From assembly GCA_026182355.1 (NCBI GenBank), contig JAPFBL010000230.1:470001-534000 (forward strand): a DNA stretch of 64,000 bases, written 5' to 3'. The stretch's first letter is position 1; every line of letters begins with the position of its first letter. The DNA comes from Hermatobates lingyangjiaoensis (lineage: Eukaryota > Arthropoda > Insecta > Hemiptera > Hermatobatidae). The translations under genes were made by a program, and so were the position numbers. The notes under the pieces are model-generated. The model was given only the letters and a program-made list of their open reading frames with translations. It searched no databases and was not told the DNA's origin. Below, one piece after another: positions 1-11,247 of this stretch.

Positions 1-412
1 ATCTTTCTACGAGGCAGTCCAAATATAATAGTAAGTTTATGTGAAATCTTTTATGTGTACTGTTTCTTTTGGTTTATCTAGTTTGGGGAATCGTTTTAAT
101 TGCTAATATGAAAGAAATAATATTTAGTATTAGACTAATTAAGTAATCATTAAAGATAAAAAAATAAGTTAAAATATGTACTTACTATTTGAAGTATTAT
201 TAAAAGAATTAACTGGTATACACAATAAACTATAGAGAGGTTAAAACAGTTAGAAAGCTTCCAGGAAGAACGCGGAGGACTAAATTAGGAGTGTATTAGC
301 GCCTTTTTAGAATGACTTAGCTCTACCGGTGCACCAATCACATGCCGTCTAAACTATTCATTTTAAAATAGTCCCCTTCTATCAGTGTTTCTTTTATAAA
401 TATTAACTAAAC
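1..412. other. A+T-rich DNA, no feature seen
   Basis: No coding frame, RNA or repeat is recognisable before the interspersed repeat that starts near 413. Confidence 0.5.
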
Positions 413-1677
413 ATACAATAGCCAGTGGATTTCTTACATCGTTTACTTGACATCCTTCTACACTGAATATTATAGTAAAATTTTCAAATTTAAAACAGGA
501 AAATACCATTTTTTTTCTGAAAAACATCATTAACAGCGAAGAAAAAATGTTGTTTTAAGATGATTTATAATTAAAGATGTACGATAATTACATTTATTAA
601 TCTCTAAACGAAAGATTTCAATTTAGAATTACCTTTTACATTTTTGGTTGTTTATATAATTATTATACTGGGAATTTTATGGCTTCTTAGTATTTAATAA
701 GATCATTTTCCTTCCCCTTTCTCAAATAACATATATACGAATTTTTTTTTAATGAGTGTTATCATTTACCTGCACAATATTATTCCTCTTACATCTCATA
801 TAAACCAATAAATAATTTAAATTGTTCCTTTATAAATATCAATCCTATCTCAGTGGATTCGCTTAAAAAATTTCTAAGTCAATGTAAACAATGTAAAAAA
901 ATATAAAAAATTCGACAAGTATAGCAGGTGATCTCTTAGTCTAGGATAAACAAACAATTTTTATAGCGTTATTGCTCTTTTCCGTAATTGAAACTTCATG
1001 ATTTTTTTTTATGAATTGCTAATTTTTTGTTCCATTTTTGGTCAAATTCTCATTATTTTTTAACGAGCCGTTTAGCGTCAAAAAAACATTTTCTGAAAAC
1101 ACAAATCGTACTGTAACGCCACTTTAGCGAATGTAATTTTAGAAAAAAATATCTCAACTCATTCTCCATATAATGTTCTATTTATAAGCATAGTTTTATT
1201 CTTGTCCGTCAAACAGTATGGCTTGTATCGCTCTCACGTCAAAATTTGTACATTTTATTGAAAAAAAAATATTTCCTGTTGTTTTAAAATTCTGAATATA
1301 TTTTTCGTTTGTGCATTTGTAACCTCAAAGCTAATGTCAAAATTTCAAAACTGTAGGGTTATCAGTTTAGGAGAAATAAATGTTTTCTGAAAATGGTTTT
1401 TGGCAAAAAAAGTGACTTTCCCATCATGCATAATTCTTCCCAAACAATAGGGATCTTCGTCTTTATGGGGCCCATTTTTGTGTAAAATATCAACTTGATC
1501 CATCAAAGATTCTGGACCGTAGCATGGTAACAAGCAATGCTAACACACTCACCCATCCACCCACACACACACACAAACATCATCGTAAAAACTTCATAAA
1601 ACGACTTCTGACATGTAATCCGTCAAAATCTCGAGATCGAATTTTTTCACGATCACTATACTTTACTTATAGTAAAG
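413..1677 (+). mobile_element. TIR element copy 1, truncated at its left end
   Basis: This segment aligns base for base over long stretches with 37134-38453, starting at the shared 'atagccagt' and running to the terminal 'ttacttatagtaaag' at 1663-1677. The full-length copy carries inverted ends; this one lacks the left end, so it is a truncated non-autonomous DNA-transposon-like copy. It has no long reading frame. A short C+A-rich microsatellite (about 1540-1580) lies near the right end, as in the other copies. Confidence 0.75.
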
Positions 1678-2738
1678 GAAAAACAATTTTGGACAGGTCA
1701 TTCATTGTAGATTTCAAGTAACTAACTTCTCTGATTTGACCAAATAAGTTGCTAAACTTTGTTTTATCCAATTTATTGGAATATTGCTCTCGATTGGAGT
1801 CAATTATAAAGGAACACAGTTTTGGGAAACCTTCTAACTATTCAAGGAGGTCTTGAGCTTCAAGTAGCAACTCTCCTTAAGGTCTAGTCACTTATACAAC
1901 AAAACTGTACAATCATTCTATGAAAAATAATTCAACCTCTTTTTTACTTCAATTCTCTTTCATAGTTTGAAAGATTATTGAAGATAAGAGTAAATCTTTT
2001 TAATTTATAGAAACATCAAATAAAAACTGAATACATGAAACCTTGTTGTAACATGAAAGTTTTTCATCATTTCAAACTAAGATTTCATAATAACTATAGG
2101 AATAAACTTTTATAACCACTCACTCAGAGTAACAATTTCTAAAAATAAAATTAAATTAAGATTTAAAAAAAATTAGTTATTTATTTATGAATGTTGTGTA
2201 TAATATATCTGTGTCCACAAGTATTTACATATTATCCCTGCATTTTTGCTGAGGGGTTCTAATAATGAGAAAAACTTTTAATGATTTTATAAATTTCTTT
2301 TTTAATATGAGCCTGCTTCGAGTTTAAAAAGTTTGTCGAGTTTGATTCTACCGAAAAGAGTAATATGAATAAAGTGACCAGATTTAAGGTATTCTAATTC
2401 TTAAAATTTATTAAAAGTTTTACCAGTAATGTAAAACTCTTAGAAATCCCAGATGTTACAAATATATATATAAATATAAATTACACAAAACACGACACAG
2501 AAATAAGAATAAAAAGCATACTTACAGAATTCTTAATATTTTGAACTGTTTGTTGGTCATGAGGAGTAAACTAGAAAAGAGGACGAAGTGAGATGTATGT
2601 ATATATAAAAATTGTTTTTTTTTTATAGTTGGAAATTCCTACCTATAAAATTGGAGTAAATTTCAAGAGAGTTGTAAAAATTAAAATAAGTAAATTTTAC
2701 AAGTAAAATATGAATATATTAATTATATTATATTAATT
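1678..2738. other. A+T-rich DNA, no feature seen
   Basis: Nothing is recognised here apart from short A/T runs. A (TA)n tract follows at about 2746-2770. Confidence 0.5.
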
Positions 2739-2770
2739 TTTAATTTATATATATATATATATATATATAT

Positions 2771-3014
2771 AAAGATTTCACATAAACACGTGAAATAACA
2801 ATCAATGATCAAACCACAATAAGAATGGGAAAACAAGACTAAGATCTTTCAACCGTAACATGCGGTCTTCGTCAGAGTGAAAAAACCTAACTGACTAAAA
2901 TGCAGAAACAGTCAAATGCAACCCAGCAGTTGGGTTTTTGACTCTGACGAAGACCGCTTGTTACAGTTGAAAGATCTTAGTCTTGTTTTCCCATTCTTAT
3001 TGTGGTTTGATCAT
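2771..3014. mobile_element. PLE-A fold-back element
   Basis: The left arm (from 2771, minus sense) and right arm (2928-3014, plus sense) are inverted copies of the PLE-A terminal sequence, which includes the phrase 'gactctgacgaagaccgc'. The element sits between (TA)n on the left and an 'atatatata' run on the right, and the right arm stops at 'gatcat', running straight into the TA tract. The spacer is short and non-coding. It is a non-autonomous snap-back derivative of the PLE whose endonuclease frame lies at 11248-11715. Confidence 0.75.
2931..2993 (+). ncRNA. Hammerhead-like motif, PLE-A type
   Basis: Order of parts: TGGG..GACT (stem I, 5' side), CTGACGA, one extra A, stem II, GAA, AGATCT (self-complementary stem III), T, AGTC..CCCA (stem I, 3' side). 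The stem II 3' side reads CAGTT instead of CGGTT, which costs one pair, so this copy may be weaker. The structure is read by eye only. Confidence 0.55.
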
Positions 3015-3217
3015 ATATATATATACCACCAGCTACTCGCCAAGCCGACACTCAGTCACAGCCCAGTATTCAGACCAGCAACACCTAAGATATGTATATG
3101 AGACAAAATGTCGTAGGAAGAATCAGAATGAAGAAAAAAAAAATAATCTCTGAGACCTCCTAGATTATATATATACTTTAAAACTTTGAGAAACACGAAT
3201 AAGAAACAGAAACTAGG

Positions 3218-3268
3218 ACTCACATTCAATATTTCGACCCTTGTAACGGCCGTTCTCAGGAAAGGAAG
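3218..3268 (-). ncRNA. Degenerate hammerhead-like motif, family H
   Basis: On the minus strand, CCTTTC-CTGAGAA is followed by a stem-loop ending in GTC, then GAA, ATAT, T and GAATGTGAG. The AUAU stem III and the GAA/TTC stem I pairs match families B and 41.5 kb, but the core reads CTGAGAA instead of CUGANGA, so activity is doubtful. A related copy lies at 45478-45545. Confidence 0.4.
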
Positions 3269-3299
3269 TCGAGTCGCTAGAAGACGAAAGCCAACACAT

Positions 3300-5278
3300 T
3301 TATTATATAAATATATATAATTAATAATTTATTTATTTTAAATTTTACATGGTCTCTTGAAATTTGCTTTAATTTTATGGCCAGGAATTTCCACAGGCAG
3401 GAAAGAATGTATACATGCTTACCAAAGGTTTGGCCTACACTTTTTACTTAGGGAGGCTAGTTGAGTAGGTGGTTTAGGAAGTTTCATTGACTTAATGGTG
3501 TCAGTGTTAAACCTTTGGTTTTATTAGTTTTTATTTTTATGTTGTCATTCAACATTTGTCTAGTCAATTCCTCAGAGTATTCCACTTATATTCCAGCCAT
3601 GATCTTTGGAGTCTCCAGTCGAATGATTTATAGTTAGCCTCCTTGATATTGTGGGGCCAATGTAATTTAAATTCAAAACTTCACATTTTCGTATTTTTAA
3701 ACTATATTTATCAATTGCATTGGTCTCTGAAGTTCAGACTTCTTTGACATATTATTTCGGATGACCATATTCGCAGTAGTTGAAGTGATGTACTTCACTT
3801 CATGGTCCACTGGATTTACCATGCCATGTATATTTTAATAATACTTTTTAATACCCTGTCATCTGGTTTTTCTGCCACTGAATGTTGATTTTTACAGTGT
3901 ACTATGTATGTATGAATCCCGATTATTGCCTTCTTGATCGCGTTCAATATTTCTATGTGTTTTATTTGCATAGCCTTGCATAACTGTGTCATAAATTTCC
4001 TCTACATCCGTTGTTAATCAATACTTATATAAGTTTCGTTCCTGTTTGTTGAAAGAGTGACCAGATAGAGATTTTAATGACCTATGAAGATAGTATATTA
4101 TAAGATTTCATTATATTTTCACGTCAATTTTTAATTTTACTTGCACTATTATAAATCCCCTTTCATCCTTTACTACCTTTTTAAGCAATCACACTTCTTC
4201 TAAAGGACATCCTGTTCTTCTTCAGACGGTATTTATTGATGACCCATCTAATGTAGTAAATAGTTTATAATAGAATGCATCTAATGAGATGGTTTTTATG
4301 TGGGGTAGGCTTCTACCAAACTCAGCTTGCGTACGAATAATAATGGGTTTTCGTTAGTAGTTGTAATGATCTCCCCGTTATATCTATATCAGTTCTCAGT
4401 GATTCAGTTTCAATGACTGTTTTCGTGGAAAGGTTCATAAGAATTTCGACAAAAATATTGAGACAGCGTTAGTGAGAGAGAAAGAGTGAGATAGGTGTTA
4501 GTAGACTGGAGAGAGGAGGAAACAGAAGGAAAATTATGGTAGAGCTTAAAAATGATTATGTAACATGAAATACGGGGGAGAGGGTGTAAGAAATTGAGAG
4601 TGTGAGATCTTGGATACAGATAAGAAAATGTTTTATTTGGATTTCTTAGTTAAGAATAAAGTCATATTTATTTTTATCATATTAACTCTGGTTAAAAAAG
4701 GTATTGCATTTTAAAAGTACACTTTTCCAGTTGAAACACTAATAGGTTTGAAATTCCAGTAGTCAAAATCACAGCATAGAATACTGAGTTCACCACAACT
4801 GCAAAGTCTGTCAATCATAAGCATTGAATAAAACTTCACTCTCGTGGTTTGCATCAATTCCAGTAAACATTCCCCGAATTGCCTTTATCGACAGAATAGC
4901 ACCCTGCGAAATTATTTCTTGCTGATTTGACCCTCAATTAAGCTTGAATAATTATGAATGTAACTGTTGCACCAATAATTCAATACTGCAACTTCCGTGA
5001 CAACATTTTCTAGCCGTCTCAATATACAAACAAATATTACTAATATTTTCTGATCAACCGATATTTTCTCAATAATTACAATTACCTAGCCGGAATAAGA
5101 TGTTTAATCTGTTTATTTTTATATTGAAAAATATTATATTTTAATTGATTATTTTGTAAAAAATTGTTGCTTTGTGTTTGGTTGTTAGTCTTCGGAAGGT
5201 ACGCTGTTATAGATATAAGTGTGTGGGTAGTTTAATGAAATAGAAAAGGACAGTTGAAAGGTTAACGTAGAGAAATAA
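3300..5278. other. No gene recognised
   Basis: About 2 kb of A+T-rich sequence without a supported coding frame. Short purine-rich runs occur around 4470-4580. It may hold old repeats that I cannot name. Confidence 0.45.
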
Positions 5279-5554
5279 TTGGGAGTCAAAATTGGAAGAG
5301 TAATTGTAAGAGTGGTTTTAGGAGCCCATAAAAAACACTTACACATGATGCATAAAACGGAAATTTCTAGGGAAACCCTTGTTAATCATACCAAAATAAT
5401 AGCGACAAAAAAAGATGGAAAAAGACTTAGAATAGTAGAAGCACTGTACATCCTTGAGAAAACTCCAAATATTGAGTGCTTGCTTGGAAACCTCAAGCAA
5501 GTGAAAAGGAGACAAGATGGTGAACCGAAATTAGGATGTAGCCAAATATATTAA
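5279..5554 (+). pseudogene. PLE GIY-YIG endonuclease, C-terminal remnant
   Basis: The frame contains GAHKKHLHMMHKTEISRETL and then RLRIVEALYILEKTP. These align with GGAPKEHTKKVHGLELSR and RLQIIEALQILEKKP of the PLE at 34.5-35.2 kb. The match covers the end of a Penelope-type GIY-YIG domain including the conserved Glu (IVEAL). The N-terminal GIY and YIG strands are missing, so it is a fragment. It is followed by a hammerhead-like terminal repeat and then the start of another copy, the tandem layout typical of PLEs. Confidence 0.7.
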
Positions 5555-5732
5555 AACACTGTAGTAAATGAAACACATCGGACCTTGCAGGGATCTGAGG
5601 ACCTACACAATCTGTTAGCAACACCGTCAACCTCAAACCTGGCTGTGTAACTTGCTTAGAATCATTAGAACTAGTGTCATTTAACTTTGTTTTTTTTCTT
5701 TTAGTTTAATTGTTGTTAAGTTTAGTAAAATT

Positions 5733-5783
5733 ATTTATTTCTGAAAATGATGAATGAAAGCACCGAAACATGTAAAATATAAA
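5733..5783 (+). ncRNA. Hammerhead-like remnant in a PLE terminal repeat
   Basis: CTGAAAA, a weak stem-loop, GAA, self-complementary ACATGT and then A-rich sequence follow the order seen in the other PLE ribozymes. G8 of the core is replaced (CUGAAAA) and stem II is poor, so it is probably inactive. The position between an endonuclease C-terminus and an ORF start is the expected one. Confidence 0.4.
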
Positions 5784-5880
5784 TTTGAAGAAGTGTGGTG
5801 ATCTAATCTTTGATTTGAATGACCCTGAATTGAAGAAAAGGTTTCGAAGTTCGGAAAAATATTGAAAAAAGCTAAATACA

Positions 5881-5947
5881 ATGAAGTTGGATATAACGTT
5901 TTTAAATATATGTTTTCAAGATAACTGCTTCCAACTTTTACGAATAT
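5881..5947 (+). pseudogene. PLE ORF start, cut off by (TA)n
   Basis: From the ATG at 5881 the frame reads MKLDITFLNICFQDNCFQLL and runs into IYI encoded by a TA tract. The base sequence 'ctgcttccaacttttacg' aligns with the same region at 40709 and 61370 (LLPKYT / LLPKFT), a conserved N-terminal motif of PLE proteins. The coding sequence stops where the TA repeat begins. Confidence 0.5.
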
Positions 5948-6039
5948 ATATATAATCTACATAAATCTACTGTCTGGATCTGATGTCTAATTGGCTATTT
6001 GATGACCGAATGAATTAGTTGTTTCGTGTGGAGTGGATG

Positions 6040-6430
6040 TTCTTAAAGTTCTATTCCTCTCCGCCTCTAATAAGAAACGTACTTAGTACATCTCGTCTAT
6101 GGGGTTACTTCAATCAACATGACAAATATTTGGAGGGCTCACACTCATTCAAGAACACAAAGTGTTTCATGTGACATCAGCTTCACTGCGTGGGGATCCC
6201 CGGGTTCATTCTTCATTATTGTTAGATTCCTCTTGACACTGGTTACTAAAGAATGAAGACTCTGTCATCCTACCAGGAAAGGGCCACAATTTTATACAGC
6301 ATATAAACTGAGGGAATGTGAGCCCCACCTAATATTTGTCATATTGATTAAAGTAACTCCACAGACGAGATGTACTAAGTACGTACAGTTTTTTAGAGCC
6401 GGAGAGAAATAGAACTTCAAGGACATTCTA
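6040..6430. repeat. Inverted repeat of a PLE-B-linked segment
   Basis: The minus strand of 6045-6155 matches the plus strand of 6320-6425 (shared 'gagatgtactaagtacgta', 'atatttgtcatattga' and 'gagggaatgtgagc' with few changes). The spacer is about 165 bp. The right half is repeated again at 7530-7655. Confidence 0.7.
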
Positions 6431-6579
6431 CTACACATTTGGTAAATCAAATTGGTAAGTAGTTCATTTGGTAATCAAATACCAATTATATATATACATA
6501 TATAGTAAGTAAATGAAACGTTCCAGTGGTTTGTTTTAAAATAAAAACGAAGGTAACACACAGATAGATACAGAAATAA

Positions 6580-6621
6580 CTCACTTCTACATTTCGACGA
6601 TTGTCTTCATCAGGAGGCAAA
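6580..6621 (-). ncRNA. Hammerhead-like motif, PLE-B type
   Basis: Minus strand: TTTGCCTC (stem I), CTGATGA, extra A, GAC-AATC-GTC stem II, GAA, ATGT, A, GAAGTGAG (stem I). Stem III is ATGT rather than the self-complementary ATAT of the other B copies, so this copy may have lost dimer pairing. Confidence 0.5.
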
Positions 6622-6906
6622 GATTCCGCAGGTAGGTGGGTGAACGTACTGAACACGATCAGCAACAACACGCCGTTAGTTCAGTACCCCGCTAACATTG
6701 CACCAAGCGAAAAGGGAAGAAGGAAATGCAGAGCCAAATTAAGATGTAAAAAATCGAATAAAGAATAGAATAAAATATGAATATTAATTATTCAAATATA
6801 ATAACAAAATGAAAAATAAAAAAGAGTTGAAATAAAATAACAATAAAGAAGAGATATGTTTAATTAATAATGGGAAATTAAAAAAATACAGGAATTACAA
6901 CAAAAA

Positions 6907-7035
6907 TTAATGGTTGTGGTTGTTTCCAGGAGAAGCATCGAGCAGCGGGCAAGGTATCTGTAATAATTCCTAGACGCTCTGGAAGGTAGCAGTGGTATTG
7001 GATTCGGGGATCCTGTTTAAATATTAAACTCGGAA
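6907..7035 (-). pseudogene. PLE-B endonuclease C-terminal remnant
   Basis: On the minus strand the decayed sequence corresponds to the end of the intact PLE-B protein at 58546-59706 (the KQIPESN..ASEEA..ARSSPG region). It can be recognised through the better preserved duplicate at 8115-8230. Frameshifts break the frame. Confidence 0.5.
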
Positions 7036-7785
7036 ACCAGTTATTACAACACTTTTATAGGCTAAATCTTGGGATACTGTTATAATCTTCAGTAATAGCA
7101 CTGGTAACAGAGTTGGCAGAGTTATTCACAAACGAGGAAGTTGTAGAGTTTATTTCAATGTTCGAGCTTTAGTTCCTGAATATTGAGGTAAAAGTTAAGA
7201 ACCCTAGGAAAGCCAATGATGAATTATGAATACTCATTCAATATTCATATTCAAATTCGTTAGGAAAGCATAATAAATTCAAAAGCTTTAGGTTGAATTC
7301 AATCAGAGAAAAGAACAGTTATTTAGCAGGTGTTGTATGCCAACTGACGTCAAGAATTATTTTCATCATTTGCATTTAAGACATTTCATTATTTATGACA
7401 GTGTAATTTTCTCGAAGAGTCTTAAATGATTTATTGATCCTAAGTATTTACATCTTGGAGACTAGTTACTAAACAATGAAGCCTCTGTCGTCCTACCAGG
7501 AAAGGGTCACAATTTTATACAACATATAAACTGAGGGAATGTGAGTCCCACCTAATATTTGTCATATTGATTAAAGTAACTCCACAGACGAGATGTACTA
7601 AGTACGTACAGTTTTTTAGAGCCGGAGAGGAATAGAACTTCAAGGACATTCTACTGCACATCAAAACAACTAATTTATTTGGTAATCAAATACCAATTAT
7701 ATATATATAGTAAGTAAATGAAACGGTCCAGTGTTTTTTTTTTTAAATAAAAACGAAGGTAACACACAGATAGATACAGAAATAA

Positions 7786-7827
7786 CTCACTTCTATATTT
7801 CGACGATTGTCGTCATCAGGAGGCAAA
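7786..7827 (-). ncRNA. Hammerhead-like motif, PLE-B type
   Basis: Minus strand: TTTGCCTC, CTGATGA, extra C, GAC-AATC-GTC, GAA, ATAT, A (cleavage base), GAAGTGAG. Stem I can form seven of eight pairs, with wobbles. All core bases are present apart from the one extra base before stem II that every family here shares. Confidence 0.6.
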
Positions 7828-8114
7828 GATTCCCGCAGGAAGGTGGGGCTGATGACTGAACATGATCAGCAACAGCACGACCGTTAGTCAGTACCCCCAC
7901 CACAAGCAACAAGAGAGAAGGGAAGGGAAGGAAATGCAGAGCCAAATTAAGATGTAAAAAACGAATAAAAGAATAGAAGAAAAATGAATAATAATTATTC
8001 AAATATAATAACAATATGAAAAAATAAAAAAGAGTGAAATAAAATAACAATAAAGAAGAGATATGTTAATTAATAATGGGAAGTATAAAAAAAATACAGG
8101 AATTACAACAAAAA

Positions 8115-8230
8115 TTAATGGTTTTGGTTGTTTCCAGGAGAAGATCGAGCAGCGGGCAAGTATCTGTATGTTTCCTCAGAAGCACTGAAGGTAGCAGTGG
8201 TATTGGAATCGGGGATCTGTTTAAATATTT
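8115..8230 (-). pseudogene. PLE-B endonuclease C-terminal remnant
   Basis: One minus-strand frame reads IFKQIPDSNTTATFSASEET and ends AARSSPGNNQNH before a stop at 8115-8117. It aligns with the C-terminus of the intact PLE-B copy (ILKQIPESN..ASEEAYICLLDARSSPGLNLNR). The SEE triplet holds the likely catalytic Glu of the GIY-YIG fold. The upstream part has decayed. Confidence 0.65.
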
Positions 8231-8645
8231 AAACTCGGAAACAGTTATTACAACAGTTTTATAGGCTAAATCTTGGGATACTGTTAAATCTTCAGTAATA
8301 GCACTGGTAACAGAGTTGGCAGAGTTATTCACAAAGCGAGGAAGGTTGTAGAGTTTATTTCAATGTTCCAGCTTTAGTTCCTGAAGTATTAAGGTAAAAG
8401 TTAAGAACCCTAGGAAAGCCTATATGAATATGAATACTCATTCAATATTCATATTCAAATTCGTTAGGAAAGCATAATAAATTCAAAAGCTTTATTGAAT
8501 TCATCAGAGAAAAGGAACAGTTATTTAGCAGGTGTTGTATGCCAACTGACGTCAAGAATTATTTTCATCATTTGATTTAAGACATTTCATTATTTATGAC
8601 AGTTAATTTTCTCGAAGAGTTTAAATGATTTATTGATCCTAATGT

Positions 8646-8855
8646 ATATTTACATTTAGGGAAGACATGATAACCTAAAAATATTTAATTCTATTAGAAA
8701 TAGAATTTTAATTCTGACCCACAGACAATCATTAATGATTAATGGGAGATCATTAATTTGTACATACCTTGTTCATACAAACAGCAAAATGGTATCAGAA
8801 ATAATAGTTACAAAGTAAATAATATTAACATTTTTAGATAGAGAATATTAAAAAT

Positions 8856-8897
<42 letters not shown>

Positions 8898-9510
8898 TAA
8901 AAATATATAAGGGTTAATATTCACAAAAACAATTTTATTATTGTAAAATTGAGATTATATGATTTCTGAATGATTCATATTATGAAGTAAACTGCCAGTT
9001 AACGATTAAATCAGACTGATAACCATAAAACCTCTGGCCTTATTTATAATTACACTGAACTTGATAGAAGTTGTGTGTTTAATATATTTGAATATGTGGT
9101 AAATGGACAAAACTACGTTACTTCAAACTGTAGTTTGCCAATTTCAGAAGAGAAACATGTTACAGTTACTATAATTACGAGTATTATTAAATGCACTGGC
9201 GCTGTACAGGCATTCGTTTTATCTGATATGTCTTGTTTCATTAGTCTTTCTATGCTAAGTGACTAAAATAATATTATTTACGGTATAGCTACTAAACATG
9301 TTGCTGTCCTTCAGCGAAATGTTTTTTTGACACCTCAGTTATTCAAGAAAACTGTTTCTCTTGCAGTAGACGATTTTTTTTTTAAGTAGCCTTTCTATTA
9401 GGTTAATGACATTGCTGGCCGTAATGTAGTCCCTAATCTTATAATAACATTTGTTATTTATAGAAATATGTTATAAATATAATATTTCTATACATATTAT
9501 ATATAGAAGA
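8646..9510. other. No gene recognised
   Basis: A+T-rich DNA with a (TA)n tract at about 8863-8900. No supported coding frame. Confidence 0.45.
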
Positions 9511-9514
9511 GTCC

Positions 9515-9665
9515 CACAAGAAGGCCGTCCTGTATTCCTGGGAGACTCTTCACCTTCTGATGACGACAATCGTCTAAATATAGAAGTGAGTTATTTAGAT
9601 GTTTATCTGTGTGTTACATTCGTTTTAACATTTTTATTTAAAAGTACGCTGAACTGTTTTATTTA
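9515..9665 (+). mobile_element. PLE-B terminal fragment with decayed hammerhead
   Basis: Plus strand: CTGATGA at 9557-9563, a GAC-AATC-GTC stem II, then TAA where GAA is expected, ATAT, A and GAAGTGAG. The GAA to TAA change hits an invariant position, so the ribozyme is probably dead. The following text (…ctgtgtgttac…) is the usual PLE-B terminal sequence, and (TA)n follows at 9671. Confidence 0.55.
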
Positions 9666-9669
9666 ATTG

Positions 9670-9670
<1 letters not shown>

Positions 9671-9728
<58 letters not shown>
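9671..9728. repeat. (TA)n microsatellite
   Basis: Uninterrupted TA repeat at the left edge of the PLE-G fold-back. Confidence 0.95.
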
Positions 9729-9730
<2 letters not shown>

Positions 9731-9783
9731 TGTATAATGTAATCGGGATTCGGTCAATTTTCCAGGATCAAAATCAAACTCTC

Positions 9784-9828
9784 AATGCCGACGTTTCGGT
9801 TTTATTTAAAACCTTTTTCATAGGCCTA
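9784..9828 (-). ncRNA. Hammerhead-like motif, family G
   Basis: Minus strand: GGCC-TATGAAA, stem II GGTTTT..AAAACC, GAA, ACGT (self-complementary), C, GGC. The GUC cleavage triplet and the 3' half are classical. The 5' core TATGAAA departs from CUGANGA, so it may be a decayed copy. Related copies occur near 28510-28610 and 41850-41900. Confidence 0.45.
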
Positions 9829-10080
9829 CAAACAAAGGATGACAAGAAATCATATATAAACATCAACATATAACCAACATCAAAATGGAATATTACAGTT
9901 GTGAAAAAACAAAAATATATATACAAGTAGAAGTAATAGAAAAGCAATAAACATTTTTATGAACTTACAGAAGTCAGAATTTTTGAATTAGAAAAATGAT
10001 GAAATTTACATTATATAAAATGAAGTAACAATAGATAGTTAGTGAACTAACATCTTAACTGGTCAAAAACTTGGACCAGA

Positions 10081-10765
10081 CTAACTGATTACAATTACAT
10101 GTAAACCGAAACACTGTTCACTCAAAGAACACAAAAAGGAACTAAGGAAATTAAATTTCACTAAAATCAACTTAACACTCCTGAATAAATAGTGTTCGTT
10201 CAAATTGGTAATGTCACTTCTATGATTAACTGAACTTAGATCTTTTTTAATATATAGCATTTCGAGGGTCTTTCTTCTTTGCTCATCTTGTTCTTTATCT
10301 ACTATAATTGCTTCTTCAAAATCGAACATGTGACCTTCGTTTAAGGCATGGAATGCTAAAGCAGTGGCGTTACTTTTATTAGTTCTTATTGAATAAGAAT
10401 GTTGATAAAGTCTTTCTTTTAAAAAACGACTTGTTTCTCCGTAATAACGCTTGTCGCAGTCTTTACATTTGATCGCATAAATGAGGTTACTTTGTAACTC
10501 CTTTGGTATTTTTTTGTTTCAAATTTGAAAATAAAGACTTGACTTTTCTTTTGTTATAAAATGCCAATGTAACTTCAGGTACATTTCGTTTGAAAACTTT
10601 TCTAATTGATTGTGATAAGCCCTCAACATACGGAAATTTGAAATACTTTTTATTTAAAACTTCAAGTTCAGCATGATTTTGATTGGAATGTTCTGGTTGT
10701 TCTCTTGTATATTTAAACCAATAACGTTCAATTAAGTTGTTTGGATAACAATTTTTCTGCAACAA
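10081..10765 (-). pseudogene. PLE-G GIY-YIG endonuclease, frameshifted
   Basis: Minus strand, two overlapping frames. The upstream part (10487-10765) reads KRNVPEVTLAFYNKRKVKSL. After a shift near 10490 the frame reads LIYAIKCKDCDKRYYGETSR and FLKERLYQH, then AFHALNEGHMFDFEEA and ending at 10081. IYAI and YYGET are the GIY and YIG strands, CKDC is the PLE-type Cys pair between them, and R of KERLYQH is the expected catalytic Arg. The RT domain is absent. Confidence 0.75.
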
Positions 10766-10900
10766 TGACTTTACCCTTTTCTTATTTTCTTTTTTGATCC
10801 TGGAAAATTGACCGAATCCCGATTACATTATACACCTATTCTATCCAACGGTTGATATATTATTGAATTTGTTATATATATATATATATATATATAATGG

Positions 10901-10990
10901 AGTTAACAAAAGTAACACACAGATGGGCACAAACATAGCTAGCTTCAATATATTTGGAGGTGAAGAGTCTTGCTCAAAGGCGGGGCGGTG
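10901..10990 (-). repeat. Decayed PLE-B terminal fragment
   Basis: 'taacacacagatgggcac' and the following bases resemble the minus-sense PLE-B terminal text (compare 7761-7850), but the hammerhead core is largely lost. Confidence 0.35.
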
Positions 10991-11024
10991 ATATATATAT
11001 CAATGATCAAACCACAATAAGAAA

Positions 11025-11087
11025 TGGGAAAACAAGACTAAGATCTTTCAACCGTAACAAGCGGTCTTCGTCAGAGTCAAAAACCCA
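11025..11087 (-). ncRNA. Hammerhead-like motif, PLE-A type (left arm)
   Basis: Mirror image of the motif at 11850-11912, with all parts present: TGGG/CCCA and GACT/AGTC stem I, CTGACGA, extra A, GACCG..CGGTT stem II, GAA, AGATCT and T. Confidence 0.6.
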
Positions 11088-11247
11088 ACTGAACACTAGA
11101 TGCAGAAAACATCTGGTGAGGAGTTGAGAAGAGTGGGAGGGAAGAGTGGTATTTTAAAAGGGTGAAAGCACAGGAAAGGACTAATGTCCAGAAAGGGATG
11201 TTTGGGGAAACAAAGGAGTACAGTAAGAAAAAGTAAAAAACTATCCG

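Larger units (their letters stand above)
6236..7440 (-). repeat. PLE-B terminal unit, tandem copy 1
   Basis: About 1.2 kb that recurs in the same orientation at 7459-8645. It holds, in order, a lead-in segment, TA-rich DNA, a hammerhead-like motif (minus), a spacer and the decayed C-terminal end of a PLE endonuclease (minus). Many single-base indels separate the two copies. Confidence 0.75.
7459..8645 (-). repeat. PLE-B terminal unit, tandem copy 2
   Basis: Direct duplicate of 6236-7440, with the same order of parts and closely similar sequence. The copies lie about 1.2 kb apart, so a segmental tandem duplication is simpler than two independent insertions. Confidence 0.75.
9729..10842. mobile_element. 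PLE-G element with inverted ends
   Basis: The minus strand of 9729-9772 equals the plus strand of 10799-10842 ('gaccgaatcccgattacat' and flanks). The interior carries a broken PLE endonuclease frame on the minus strand and a hammerhead-like motif near the left end. (TA)n lies to the left, and another tract follows the right end near 10874-10895. Confidence 0.7.
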
